A DNA stretch of 64,000 bases from Klebsormidium nitens. Its lineage: Eukaryota > Streptophyta > Klebsormidiophyceae > Klebsormidiales > Klebsormidiaceae. This document shows, one piece after another, positions 35,908-47,900 of the stretch (position 1 is its first letter; the number at the start of each line of letters is the position of its first letter). The stretch covers positions 25,807 through 89,806 of the forward strand of contig DF236960.1 of NCBI GenBank assembly GCA_000708835.1, in the 5' to 3' direction. The notes beneath the pieces were generated by a model. The model saw only the letters and a list, made by a program, of their open reading frames with translations. It was not told the origin of the DNA and searched no databases. A program made the position numbers and the translations under genes.

Positions 35908-38900
35908 ATGGAGCTTCTTTTTGCCACCATTTGCCTCGTCATTGGCTTTGTTGTCGGCAGGATCTGGGAGAAAACAAGGAGGGCACCCAAGCTAAAGGGA
36001 GAAGCGGGCTCAGATTCTTCTAGGGCAACAGCTTTCGAGACCGAGTGTGACGTTACAGATTTGCAGAAGCTAAACGCAAAGCCCAACCAGAAAAGCTCTG
36101 ACGTTGAGAAGCTGAAAGATGGTTGTGTGGAGAACAAGGACTTGCCAACAGAACTAGATGAGGGGGAGCATTTCCGGGTGGTCGGGAAGGATGAAGCTTC
36201 AGCATTGCTAGAAAGTCATCCAGATAGTTCAGCAGACTCAGCAGCACAAGCGCTTGAGGTTGAAGGGTCCGCTGTTGAGAACGTGAGAGAAGCGGCCCTT
36301 CTCACGTCATCGCTGACGTCAGCGTGCTCTAAGGATGGCAGCTCGGCATTGCTCCGAGCCTTAGAGAGCCTGTTGGAACGGGTTAAGCAGCCTGGTCTGT
36401 TTTGGGTCAGCGAAACCGGGGACGCACTGACCCGGCAGTACTCAAGTCCTGGCTGGAGGAAGCTGATGGGTTGCGATGGGGATGAGCACAGGCGGTGGCT
36501 GACAGAGGTACATGGCAATGATGTGGAGGAGTGCAAAAAGGTTAGTTAGCCCATCCTGAGGCCGTCAATCTTTTGTGCAGGTTTTAATATGAGTAACTCA
36601 TTTGTGTCAGACGACTGGAGAAAAGTAGTTTGCTGTGTGAGGGGTAGGAATGTTTTTGAAGCAGACGTGTTTGTACTTCATCTCCGTATGAAGCTACATT
36701 CCCGCCATCAAAATGATATACGAGTGGGAAAAGGCAGCTTCAGTTGCAATAGTATCCAACGTTTGGCCCTGTCAAGCGAGTCTGCTTGTGGGGTTTGACT
36801 GCCACAATTGCAAAGTGCAAGAAAGACTGGTTCCAAGCTACAGTTCGGGCTACGGTGACTCCCTGAAAACCGGCCGGGCAGTATCATCATACGTGCATTC
36901 CACCTGACTGCCTGATCCAGATGTTTTGACTGAAACTATGGTCACAGGGTGTCGTTCCCGTTCCTGTCAGCAGGCACTGGCGTTCGCTGGCAGTTTGTGC
37001 TGAGCGCCTTTAAGGGGCCCGTTGAAAATGCAAGTCGTCCACATCTTTTTGAGTGGAAAGCCGCATTGTCAAGGTTACTGTGCCCAATATGCACCGCTCA
37101 CCACCCAGTACTTGGTACTCCGCACTAGTTGGTACGATATCTGAGGGATGGGTGTTCGACTGGTCTATTGTTCCGCACTGTTATGATCAAGTGTTTTCCA
37201 TTTCTCACTTTTACTCCTTTGTCAGGTGTTCTCTGGCATTCAGCCTGAACGCATTATTGCATCTGGCCATCAGCCTTGCGGTTTCACATTGCATTTGTCC
37301 TGCCACTTTCTTGATGGTTGGATCATGATTTTGACGTAGGTACAGGAAGTACTTGGTCCAACATCCTTCCTTATATCCATTTGCTTCTTCCACCTGAGTG
37401 ACAGAGATCTAAGATTTGAAATGACCCTTTGCTCCTTGAAGGTCGCATAGTGCGGTTTCGGTCTCCTCACTTTTCAAATCAAGGAGGGATGTCAGACAAG
37501 AGGGACGATGAAAGCTTTTCAGAAGTACACAGGAAGTGGCAAAGTGTATGCGATATGACAGTCTTGATCCCCATCTGGCCTTCTTTGTAAGATGTTAGAT
37601 GAGGTTATCGAAAATTTGAACCTCTGAAACACATGACATTCTTGGTTCAGTTGCAGGTTTGAGTTGGAAAACTCTAGGGTTTGGCAAGTTCTTTGTGCCG
37701 TCTGGCCCCTAACAACCAGTTATACTCTGTTCAGAGAGACCCACTGCTTTTCTTCAGGGTTGACTGCACTTCCAAAGCTTATGTAAAGGCGCACCAACAG
37801 AGTTTGCCGTGCTCTTCCTTGCCGTTGTAAGCAGCCTTTCAGAAAGGGTGGCATTGAGTAGGCAGCTTTGCTCATCATGATTGTCGGGGGAATCTTTTCA
37901 CATTACTCAGGGGCGTACTCCGAAGGCTCTGCCAAAAGAGGAAGCCTAAGCCCCCTTTCCTGACACCTAAGAACTGCTCATCTGCACTGCAAACAAACAA
38001 CATGCTTTTGATTTAAGAGCAACTATGATTGATAAGAGTAACAATGAGGGGAGAGAGACTCTTCTCTCTTCTTGTCAGGTACAAGAAATGCGTAGATTGA
38101 CATAATATCAGGACCTTTACTTTTCTATGAAAACACCCCAGACTAAGTTCGCCCTCACTGTCTTCGTAGCATTGCAAATGAAGCAATGAAGAGCCGTCCC
38201 AAAAGTTCCTTTCCTCAGTTTTTGAGATGGAGCGCGTTTGATTGGACGGGGGGCAAGCCTTCACAAACCGCCCGAGGCACTTCACCTTGAGGTGTCACTC
38301 TAAGAAGTTTGTTGTCTTTCCAAGAAACAAGGTAGTCTCGTCCTCCCTCTTCAGGTATACCAGAAAGCTCACGAGGAAAAAGAGAGCTTTACGCATTACT
38401 ACCGGTACAAGCTGTCCGGCGCGGATCCAGACCTGCCGGCTTCTTACCGGTGGTACGTCGAGCAGGGAAGCCCCCTCTTTGGATGCAATGGGGAGTACCT
38501 CGGACTGCTGGCCTGGGCGATTGACATCCATGAAGTCAAATCGATGCAGGTAAGAATGCAAACAGACTTCAAGAATGGTCTGATCAAGTAGACAAGCTGA
38601 AACGGTGGAAGGACTTGAGAGCGAAATGATGAGAGAGAACGTAAAGTGCGATTGGTACTGATTTGTCGTGCTTAATCAAGTTCTGTAACACAGATAAGAC
38701 ACACTTGCTTGGTTTTGGGGAGGAACAAGGACAAAAACAAAGCGGGAGAAGGACTTCCGGAGATTGGACCATGATACGAAGTGGACAAGTCGGGTCAACT
38801 AGTATCGCTCTTGCCTGAACACTCATCTGCACCCGATCAAGGTTGGACCGCATGCTTGGAGACGTTTTCACGCTCAATTTGACAGCTCAAAGAATCATTC

Positions 38901-41900
38901 AGTTGGTCTTAGAAGCTGAAGCCGGTTTCTAATGCATCTCTTTTTGCAGGTCGACTTTGAGCGGTTCAACCAGATGCCGGGGGACATGATCGTCAAGATC
39001 GACTACGAGGGGCACATCAAGAAGATGAACCCCACGATGCGCAAGATCTTTGAGTGAGCCTCCACATTCCTGCTGATTCCATCATCAGAAGCTGACAATC
39101 AACGAGTCACCATGTATCGAGATTAGTTGGGCACGGTGCTTGGGTCCGGTGCTTGGGTCCGACTACTAATACTGTCTCAAATCGACATATGGCTCATCTT
39201 TAAGGTAACAATGTGACCCCCTTGTTCAAAGGGGGCCTAAAAAGGGATTGTCACTGGGCGGTCGACAATGTCAGCATTGGTCATTGAGCAGCATTGGATG
39301 CTCGATGTCGGGAAACCGGACACATGTCCGCGACTTTAAAAGCACGATTCACACTGTGCAGTTGCTTTGCGGTGTCATGCTCGTGTACGCCCTTTGTAGA
39401 CTAGATGACTCTGACTGCTTGAACGGGGCTTCTCATTGGGTCTCAGTACTTGCAAATAATGCACTGGGCATGCCAGAAAGTATGAATATCGTAACGAGGT
39501 TTCAGCACATTACTTTGGATAATCACTGAGGGGACTTCACCAGGACATTTCGGAACTTCTCCTGCGGAAAGTCACTAAGGGAACCATCAACACCTTGCCC
39601 TTGAACAAGATAGAGGTCATTGCGTCGGCATTCAGCTCATGTAACAATGCGCCTGGCCTGGCCTGCAGAATGACGGAAGAGGAGATGAGTTCGAGGGAGT
39701 TCTTCACGTTCCTACACCCGGTATGCTTTTCGATTCTCTTTCCACATTGCAACCACCGTGTGAACATTTTCCGCTCCAATGGTTGTAAGCCGTCAGGTTC
39801 CTGTAAGGAACCCGCTTGACCAGCTTTCCTGTGGTTCTTGACAAACCCTCCAACGAGCGCTCTTCCGTCCCTCCGCAAAATCAACTTCAAAGGCCTAACT
39901 GCTTGAAGTAGAAAGCTTGTTCCGAAGGTAGTCTGTTCTTGATTGGTGAACGTTCGACTTGAAATGCATGCGGCCTTCAGAGAGGGTGGCAAAGAGATGT
40001 CAGCTCTAAACCAGGAATCTTCCGATTCTGTTTCTCAACATCAGTCAAAGGCTGGGCAAGTGCGCTTCTAGCAGTTCCTTCCTGGCAGCTGCTTGTAAGG
40101 TCAAATAAGAAAGCTCCGTAACTTTACTCGTGCAAGTTCTGCGTGAGAGCCAAATCTTTGTCGTTCTCAGCGTTTGAATTGCTGCTTCAGACAAGGTCGG
40201 ACCCTTCTCTGTTTTGCTGATCCACTTCCCAAGTTTCCCCCCCCCCCTTAATCATCCCTTCAAGAAATGCTCGTCGGTAGACGCTTCCCATATGTACCAG
40301 TCTGATGTGCACCGTAAGTGAACCCTCACCGTTTTCAGCTGATGTCACATCTTGACTTCAGTCTGTCACATCTTGACTTCATTCCCTTTCCTGTACTGCA
40401 GGACGATGTGGAGCGCACCCAGGTGTTCTGGCAAATGCTGCTCGACAATCTTCCTATTGACAACTGTGAGAACAGGTGAGTGGGACCCTTTGTTGATCTT
40501 GATTTTGGTATTTGCTACGAGTGCTGCATCTGTAAGATGATCACTGAAGATGACCCAGGAAACAAGTCGCTGACACTTCTACAAGAATGCGGTTGTCAAC
40601 AAATCAGCAGTATGGCGCGAAGGCCTTTCATATTCAGATTGCTATGAGGGAGTCGTTTTCGCTTCTGCAGTCCGTCGCGTTTAAGGCACAGGTCGAGCAA
40701 GGATAGAAGCATGCACGTTGTAGATTCCGGCATATTATTCTGTTTGTTGTTCCTTGTCTGTTGCCTGTTGCACAGCCTTGTATTTTGCAGTTTGGAAGTC
40801 CAATTTGCCTGTCGGAACAGTAACGGTCCCGACGTTATGTACTCACCTTAGCCCGATGCTTCGATATGGGCCTTTCATGACGTAGATCATGTCCGTAAAT
40901 CGATCGCCCCGCGTCGTCTTCTGTCTTGGCAGGTACCGAAAAGGGGACGGCTCCTACTTCTGGGTTGGCTGGACGGCAATCCCGTTGCCGCAGGACAAGA
41001 CTGTGTACGCAATCGGCAGAGGTGAGCCGCGCAGCGCCTGGAGCGTCTGAAAAGTGTAACCCTTTCCATGCTGACAGGATTGTGTCCGCAAGTGTCGTTA
41101 GGACACCAAATTCCCAGGGCCTTTTGGGCACGACCTGTGTCTGCAGCGGTTAAAAATCCTGGAAGGGACAGATCAGGCAAACGACTGAGCGGGACGTTCC
41201 ATTGAATCCCCCATTGAATCCCATTCTGCAGCCTCCAGACACAGTCTCCAATTTTCAAGATCCTGTTTTCCCCAAGATTCTGAAGCGGTCCCATGGCGCA
41301 AGGCTTTTCTTCCGCTGACGGCAGACACCAGGAACCATCTCGTCCTTCAATGCTTTTGAGTTTGCTTTCAAGGACGCACCGAGGGTGTTTTGCTCCTCTT
41401 GCTCAGGATCTGAAACGCAGCATCACCTAACACTCGCCAGCTCGCTGGAAAACTTGGGTTTTAGAGATGAGCGACCACAATGCCTGGTCATCTGGTTTTC
41501 CACACGCCGGAAAACGATGCGTCTTCCTCCGGAAGCTGTTTAATTTGGCGTAGGCCATGCGTGGACATATCGCGACACTCTGGAAACGGTTCTCGTCATG
41601 GTTGTGACGCAACTATTTCAGCAGCTACACGAAGTCTTAACGCCTATAGGAAGGACTTCTTGGTCTTTATCTGTTGTTCCTTGTTTCCTTCACAGATATT
41701 TCAAAGCAGAAGGAGACGGAACAGGCGCTCAAAGAATCGGAGGCGGCCCTGCTGGCGTACCGGAAGGAGTTCCAACAGATTGCGGACCTGTCGCCGGCGA
41801 TCGTTTTCAAGCGCCAGGTGAGAGCAAGAAACCTGATGAACTTTGTGAGACGATTGTGAAGATGGGGTCGCGGGATACAAGACTTTATGATCATCAAGTC

Positions 41901-44900
41901 AGGAAGGAGTTCCAACAGATTGCTGACGTGTCGCTGGCGATCGTTTTCAAGCGCCAGGTGAGAAAAGAGAACGAGAGAAACTCTGTGTAAAAAGCGTGGA
42001 GACGGGGCGGCGGGATATAAGAACCGTCATGGGTACCAGCTGGCACCGGTGGATTGGGTGGAGTCTTAGTAGAGCCTGATAGAGGCAGGTCTATTACGGA
42101 AAGCAAGCGGTTCTTATCCATAATCGTGGTATCTAGATGTCCGTCCATGTGCGCCCATTTTTTGAGTTGACAAGGAGTCAAGCTGTGAGCAACTTACAGG
42201 GCTTGGGATCGTACGTTTTCTAAGCTACGTGCATGATGTGGTACGAGCAACGATTGTTTGACCATCATTGATCACGTATAGGTCCTTGCGGATTGAAAGG
42301 GAGACATTTCTATTCATCAGCAAAGCCTTTGAGCAGCTGGCCGGAGTTATCATGAAGCGTTTAGGTGTGGCCGTTTCATGTAGTACCAGAAACGACCGCT
42401 TGACCGATGTCGTACAGGTTCTGGCGGACGGAAGGGAGACGTTCCCGTTCATCAGCAAAGCCGTGGAGCAGTTGGCCGGGATCACCGTAGAGGAGATTCA
42501 GGCGGATCCGGCGCAAGCCTGGGTGAATGTCGCACCAGAGGACCAGCTTCGCATGAAGGCTGCGGTAAGTCTCGCAAAACGTACTCTGGTGTTCCTCCTC
42601 TTTCCCGCTCTGCTTCTCTTGTCGTCCATCTTCATTTTCTTCGGGTTTCGACCAATTATCTTCTCGAACCTCAGACATGGCCTGGAGAAACGCTCAACGG
42701 AACAATGGCGTTTGTAATTGCGTTCAACCGAATATTGTTTCTCGGTTTCATCTTTTCGCTTGCTATCTTACAGAGAGTCCTTGGCATGGCCCGGTTGCTC
42801 CATTCAACCCTCAGGTCCTCAATCCTGAAAACGTTTCACTAAGCTGCAACTCGAGCTGGGTTATACAACGACACAGCATGAAAAGCCTGCCTCACGAGTG
42901 TCTCGCTTTCGGAGCATTAACGGGACATTCCGCAGTGAAACCGTGAAATCAACGACTCTCCTCCACGCGGCAGTTTGACCAGAGCGAACAGACGCTCGAG
43001 TCCGCCCACGTGGACTTTCAGACCACGCACGCCCAGACAGGGAAGAAGCTGTACATGCGGGTCCACGTGGTTCCTCAGCCGGCGGCAGAGGACGGCTCCA
43101 GATCAATGTGAGAATGTTAGGGTTTGTCTCTACGCCCTTCGGGTTTCAAGGGTTTATTTATGAGCGCGCCTTGAACAGTGAAGGGCACACCCAGACGCGA
43201 GAAAGTGTGTACATGCACGACAACGTGGGTTCGTATAATTCGAAGATAAGAGAAATTGGGTTTTGTGATTCGTAGCGAAGATCAGTTCGTAGACTTGTCG
43301 CCAAGGGGAGCCCAGCAAAGTTGACCTCTACGTGAGAGTGCGGAGCATGCAATGGTGGCCGTCAAACAATAGAATTTGAAGTTATGCGCTCGTCATATCC
43401 GAACTCAATGCCGGAGTTTGAAGCAGGAGGACGTTCTTCGGGGCGCTGCAATTCATCTGCAATTCGACTTGAGGATATACTTTCTGCAAATGTAGGTATG
43501 GCGTCGTCAATTCGATCACGGACCTGCTTGAGTCGGAGATTGAGTTGCGGAAAGCGCGGGACGCGGCTGAGGAAGCGAAGAAAGAGGCGGAGGCCGCGGC
43601 CAACGCAAAGAGCTTCTTCCTGGCCAACATGAGCCACGAGATCCGAACGGTAAGGAGTTTGAAAGTTCAAGCCGTGTCAGGTTGCGTGGATCTTGTTTCT
43701 GATCACATGAGCCACGAGATCCCTGTTGAAAGGAGTCTTTTAGGAGTTCCAGAGGGTTATTTCTCTGTCGAAGGTCGTAAAGGACATGGCAAAGAGTTAT
43801 CGCAGGAGTTTTCTCCAACATGAGCCACGAGACTCGGACGGCAAGACCCTTTAGCCACTGCTATCTTTCATGGTGGACTTTCGTGGTATTGAGCCTCGAC
43901 ACTCTTATGTTGTCCCTGTGCAAATACTAAAATCGACGAGGGGCAGCTCGACTACGCAGGAACGACCAACTTCGTCGTTCTCTTGGTAACATGGTAATTG
44001 CTTCCGCTGACGGCGTCGTTTGTTTTCTTCCAGCTATTGAACGCCCTCAGCACAATGACACGGTCGATGTTCGTCTCTTTCTTGCTGACGTCGTGGTTGT
44101 GTTTTGCTGACATCATTTTCTCTTCATTTCCAGCCATTGAACGCCGTTATTGGGATGGGCGGACTTTTGCTGGACACGAAATTGGACGAGGAGCAGCACG
44201 ACTTATCAACGACAACTAAATGCGTCGCTCTCTTGCTGACGTGGCAATTGCTTCCGCTGACGTCATTTTCTCTCATCTTCCAGCCGTTGAACGCCGTCAT
44301 TGGGATGGGCGGCCTTTTGCTGGACACGAAACTGGACGAGGAGCAGCACGACTACGCGACGACGATCAAGAGCAGCTCCGAGGCGCTGCTCTGCATCATC
44401 AACGACATTTTGGACTACTCCAAGATTGATGCGGGTGCGTATATATCTTCGTTAATGTCCGGTTCGTGAAATGCTTTCTGCTATCGGTTGACAAAGGATT
44501 CTGATGGGAGCAGCTCCGGGCATTCTCTTGTGCATCCAAACGAGAAATTGGAATGATTCAAAACGAACGCCTTGACGTGGTTTGTTGAGCTCTTCAAGAC
44601 GTTATATGGTTCGCGATGCTGGAGGGACGCGAGAAAAGCAGCTATGATCGCTCATGTGCTTGGTCAGATGGTATTGTGGACTACTCCCAAGATTGACGTG
44701 GGTATCTAGAGCTTGTTAAGAACCTCTATGACGATGTCGTCACTATCTCCGACGGCGTCACGAGTCTACGGTTAATTTTTGTCCTGGAATATGTGTGCGA
44801 GTCCTGGCACTGTGCGATCGAGTTTGTCCAAGGCTGGCTTACGCCTATTTCAAGATGCCCTTCAGTTCCTCAGCTTAGATCAAACTGTGTTCCCGCAGGC

Positions 44901-47900
44901 ACGGTGGATTCAACATTAGAGCAATCCAACTTGTGGCGCACGCTCTAAGATTTCAAACTTTTTTTCTGCTGAGAGACAAACTGACAACCACCTTGCATTC
45001 ATGCCTTTTACGAGTGAAAGCAAATCCTTTAACACGTTTCACTGCCTAGTTTAGACCGGGAATCTCGTTTCGCTTCTTTGCAGGCAAGATGGAGTTAACA
45101 CTGGAGCAGTTTAACCTGCGGCGCACGCTCGAGGACTCCATCGACCTGATCGCGCCGCTTGCCGCCGACAAGGGACTCGAGCTGGCGTACTCTTTGAGCC
45201 CCGACGTCCCTGAGTTGGTGATTGGGGACATGCAACGAGTCCGACAAGTGCTGATGAATCTGCTCAGCAATGCAGGTAAGGAATACAGCAGACTATTGGT
45301 GAAGTGCTTACAAATCTCCCCTTCCGTGTCTAAATCTTCCCGCAGTTTTCGTTAACTGGTGGTCAAATTTTGAAACTCTTCCCAAGTCCCGACGTCCCTG
45401 AGTTGGTCATTGGCGACATGAAGCGAGTCTGATGAATCTCCTCAGCACTTTAGGTAAGCATTACAGCGTCTTATCTGATAAACATTCCGTGTGTATCAAA
45501 CTATTGGCAATGTAAGATTCTGGATCATAATGGAATCCAGGGTCTTGGAGCTAGTGGGAACACGCAGCGTGTCTGATAAGCGCAATGTCAACGTGGGTGA
45601 CTGATTCGGTTTTCTGCTTGGATAAATAGACGTGGTGTCTCTTGAGCTGAGCTGTCGAATGTATTCCGAACTAGAGAAGGCAATAAGTGCGGTCCTGTCC
45701 TCTCTTTCTTTTTTCTTTCTTTTGCACTTTTTGACAAGTCGCCGTTTGATCGTTTGTTGCAAGCGATGATTTCGCTTGACGTAGAGAACGGGAGCGGTTC
45801 GAAAAGCTTTATCCTTAGCTCCGTTAGGCACATGTATATCCGCGCGCCACCATAAACATCCAAGCTACACCAATTCTTTGGCCTTGGTGGTCTTGGTCCC
45901 GCTTCAAGAATTACTGACGACCCACTTCCTTGTTTCGCACCTGCAGTCAAATTTACGGATGCGGGAGAGGTCTTTGTCTTTGTGGACAAGCGGCCCAACG
46001 TCGAGGGTTTGCAAGCGGGGGAGATCGAACTGACATTCAAGGTACAAGATACAGGTACGTACAACGTTGCCCGTCTTCTAAACATACGCTGTCGGATCTT
46101 TGATCAATACTCGCCGTTCCTGTTGCGATCTTCATGCTTTCCGTAGATTGGTGTTCAAAAGAATCTGTCTTTCTTGCCTTGTAAAACAGTCTGAAGCTTT
46201 GGAAGGTTTCAGCTATGGACACCCAGCCAGGTTGATCATTTCTGTCCGTCTCAGCTCCCGATCTTCCATGGAGCTGAAGGACCTGCAGTTTGTTGTTCTC
46301 TTTCTCGTTTCTTTGATGGCAGGCACCATTTTCGCGGCCGAATCCTGCCATGTCACCAAAACCTGAGGTGTTATACGCTTGTTCTGTGAGAAACATTTTC
46401 GACAGCACCGCGCCCCCCATTGCCACGCATCTGCCTCTCCTCCCCGGCAAAGTGGCGCGCTGCCGGTCATCCTTTTCCATCGAGCAAGGCTAACAGATGC
46501 ACTTTTTCTTGACCATTTCTTTAGTCACGTCCGCTTCTCACCACCCGGGAGCTGCCGACGTCACCCATCTCCAAAAAGGTATCGGTCTCCCGCAAAACCG
46601 CAAGGTTTTGCGGCTCTTCTCACAGTTTGACGACGCAAAAGCCCTTCTTCTTCTATGTCAACTCTTTGTCTCGTAGAAGCCGCTGACGTTACCGGCCCCC
46701 CATGCAGGTATTGGCATTCCGCCTGACCGCAAAACGGCCCTCTTCCGGCCCTTCTCACAACTCGACGACGCGAAAAACCGGCGGTGGGGGGGAACTGGTT
46801 TGGGGCTTGCAATCTGCGCCCAACTGGTGAAGCTCCTGGGAGGGACGATTGGAGTCGACAGCAACAGAGCGAACGGGGGAAAGGGCTCGGAGTTTCACTT
46901 CAGTATACGTGCACAAACTTGTGAGCATAACATTCTTGTCCAAAGACTCCTTTGATGCCTCCGCTGACTAACAAGTTTATCTCTGATTGAGAAGCGGAGG
47001 ATTCGGTAGCTGCGTGAGAGGGCTTTGCTGTCTCCTAAGCATGCGCATTCAAAACTGTGATAGCCGACAGGTTCAGAAGGTTGCGTGCTTGCTAGATTTG
47101 ACTATCTCTTCGAGACCACGTCCCCCGCCACCTCCGGTCTGCCTGGTGCCTTATCCGACCACTCCTGCCCCCCCCAAACTAGCACGGCGAGGCTCCCGGT
47201 TGGCCGCCGCGGTCGGTAACAGCAGGTCGAAACATCAGTCCTTGCTTCCGGAAGTCCTTCTGTACAAAGTCGTTTCGTGCTGACTGAGATCAATGCTCTA
47301 TTTCTGCCCAGATCTCCAGTCCCCTCCGGTCTTCCTGACGCCCCAACCCAACCACTCGCCAAGGCCCCCGTTAGACTAACATAGTTTGTCATGTCGACCT
47401 GCCGTACTAAAGGGATTGTTTTAGGGTTTCAGGAACTCGTGAAATCTAGGGTTGTATTCTCCTTCTTGCAGGTCTCCAACCCCCTCGGGTCTCCCTCATG
47501 CCTCCTCCTGACCACTGCGGCACCCTTTACTCGCACGGCCAAGGCTCTCAGTGGGCTGCCCTGATCGTTTCCGCCATGAGAAAGCCATCACGTAACCCAA
47601 AGCTCGTTCTGTTCACACCCCTTTTGTGGTGACAGAATTGACTTCTCACTCCTCGACCAGGTCCCAAACCCCCCTGGGTTTCCTTGATGCCTCACCCCGA
47701 CCACTCTCGCACCATTAATCCTTACGGTCAAGGCTCTCGGTGGACCGTCTACAGCGATGAGAAGATCATCCCGTAACCCTGACCTCCTTCTGTTCAGACC
47801 CGTTTTGTGGTGACTGAATTGGTTTCTCTCCTCGACCAGGTCCCCAGCCCCCTCCAGTCTCCTGGATGTCTCACCCTGACCACTCGGGCACCCCCAACTC

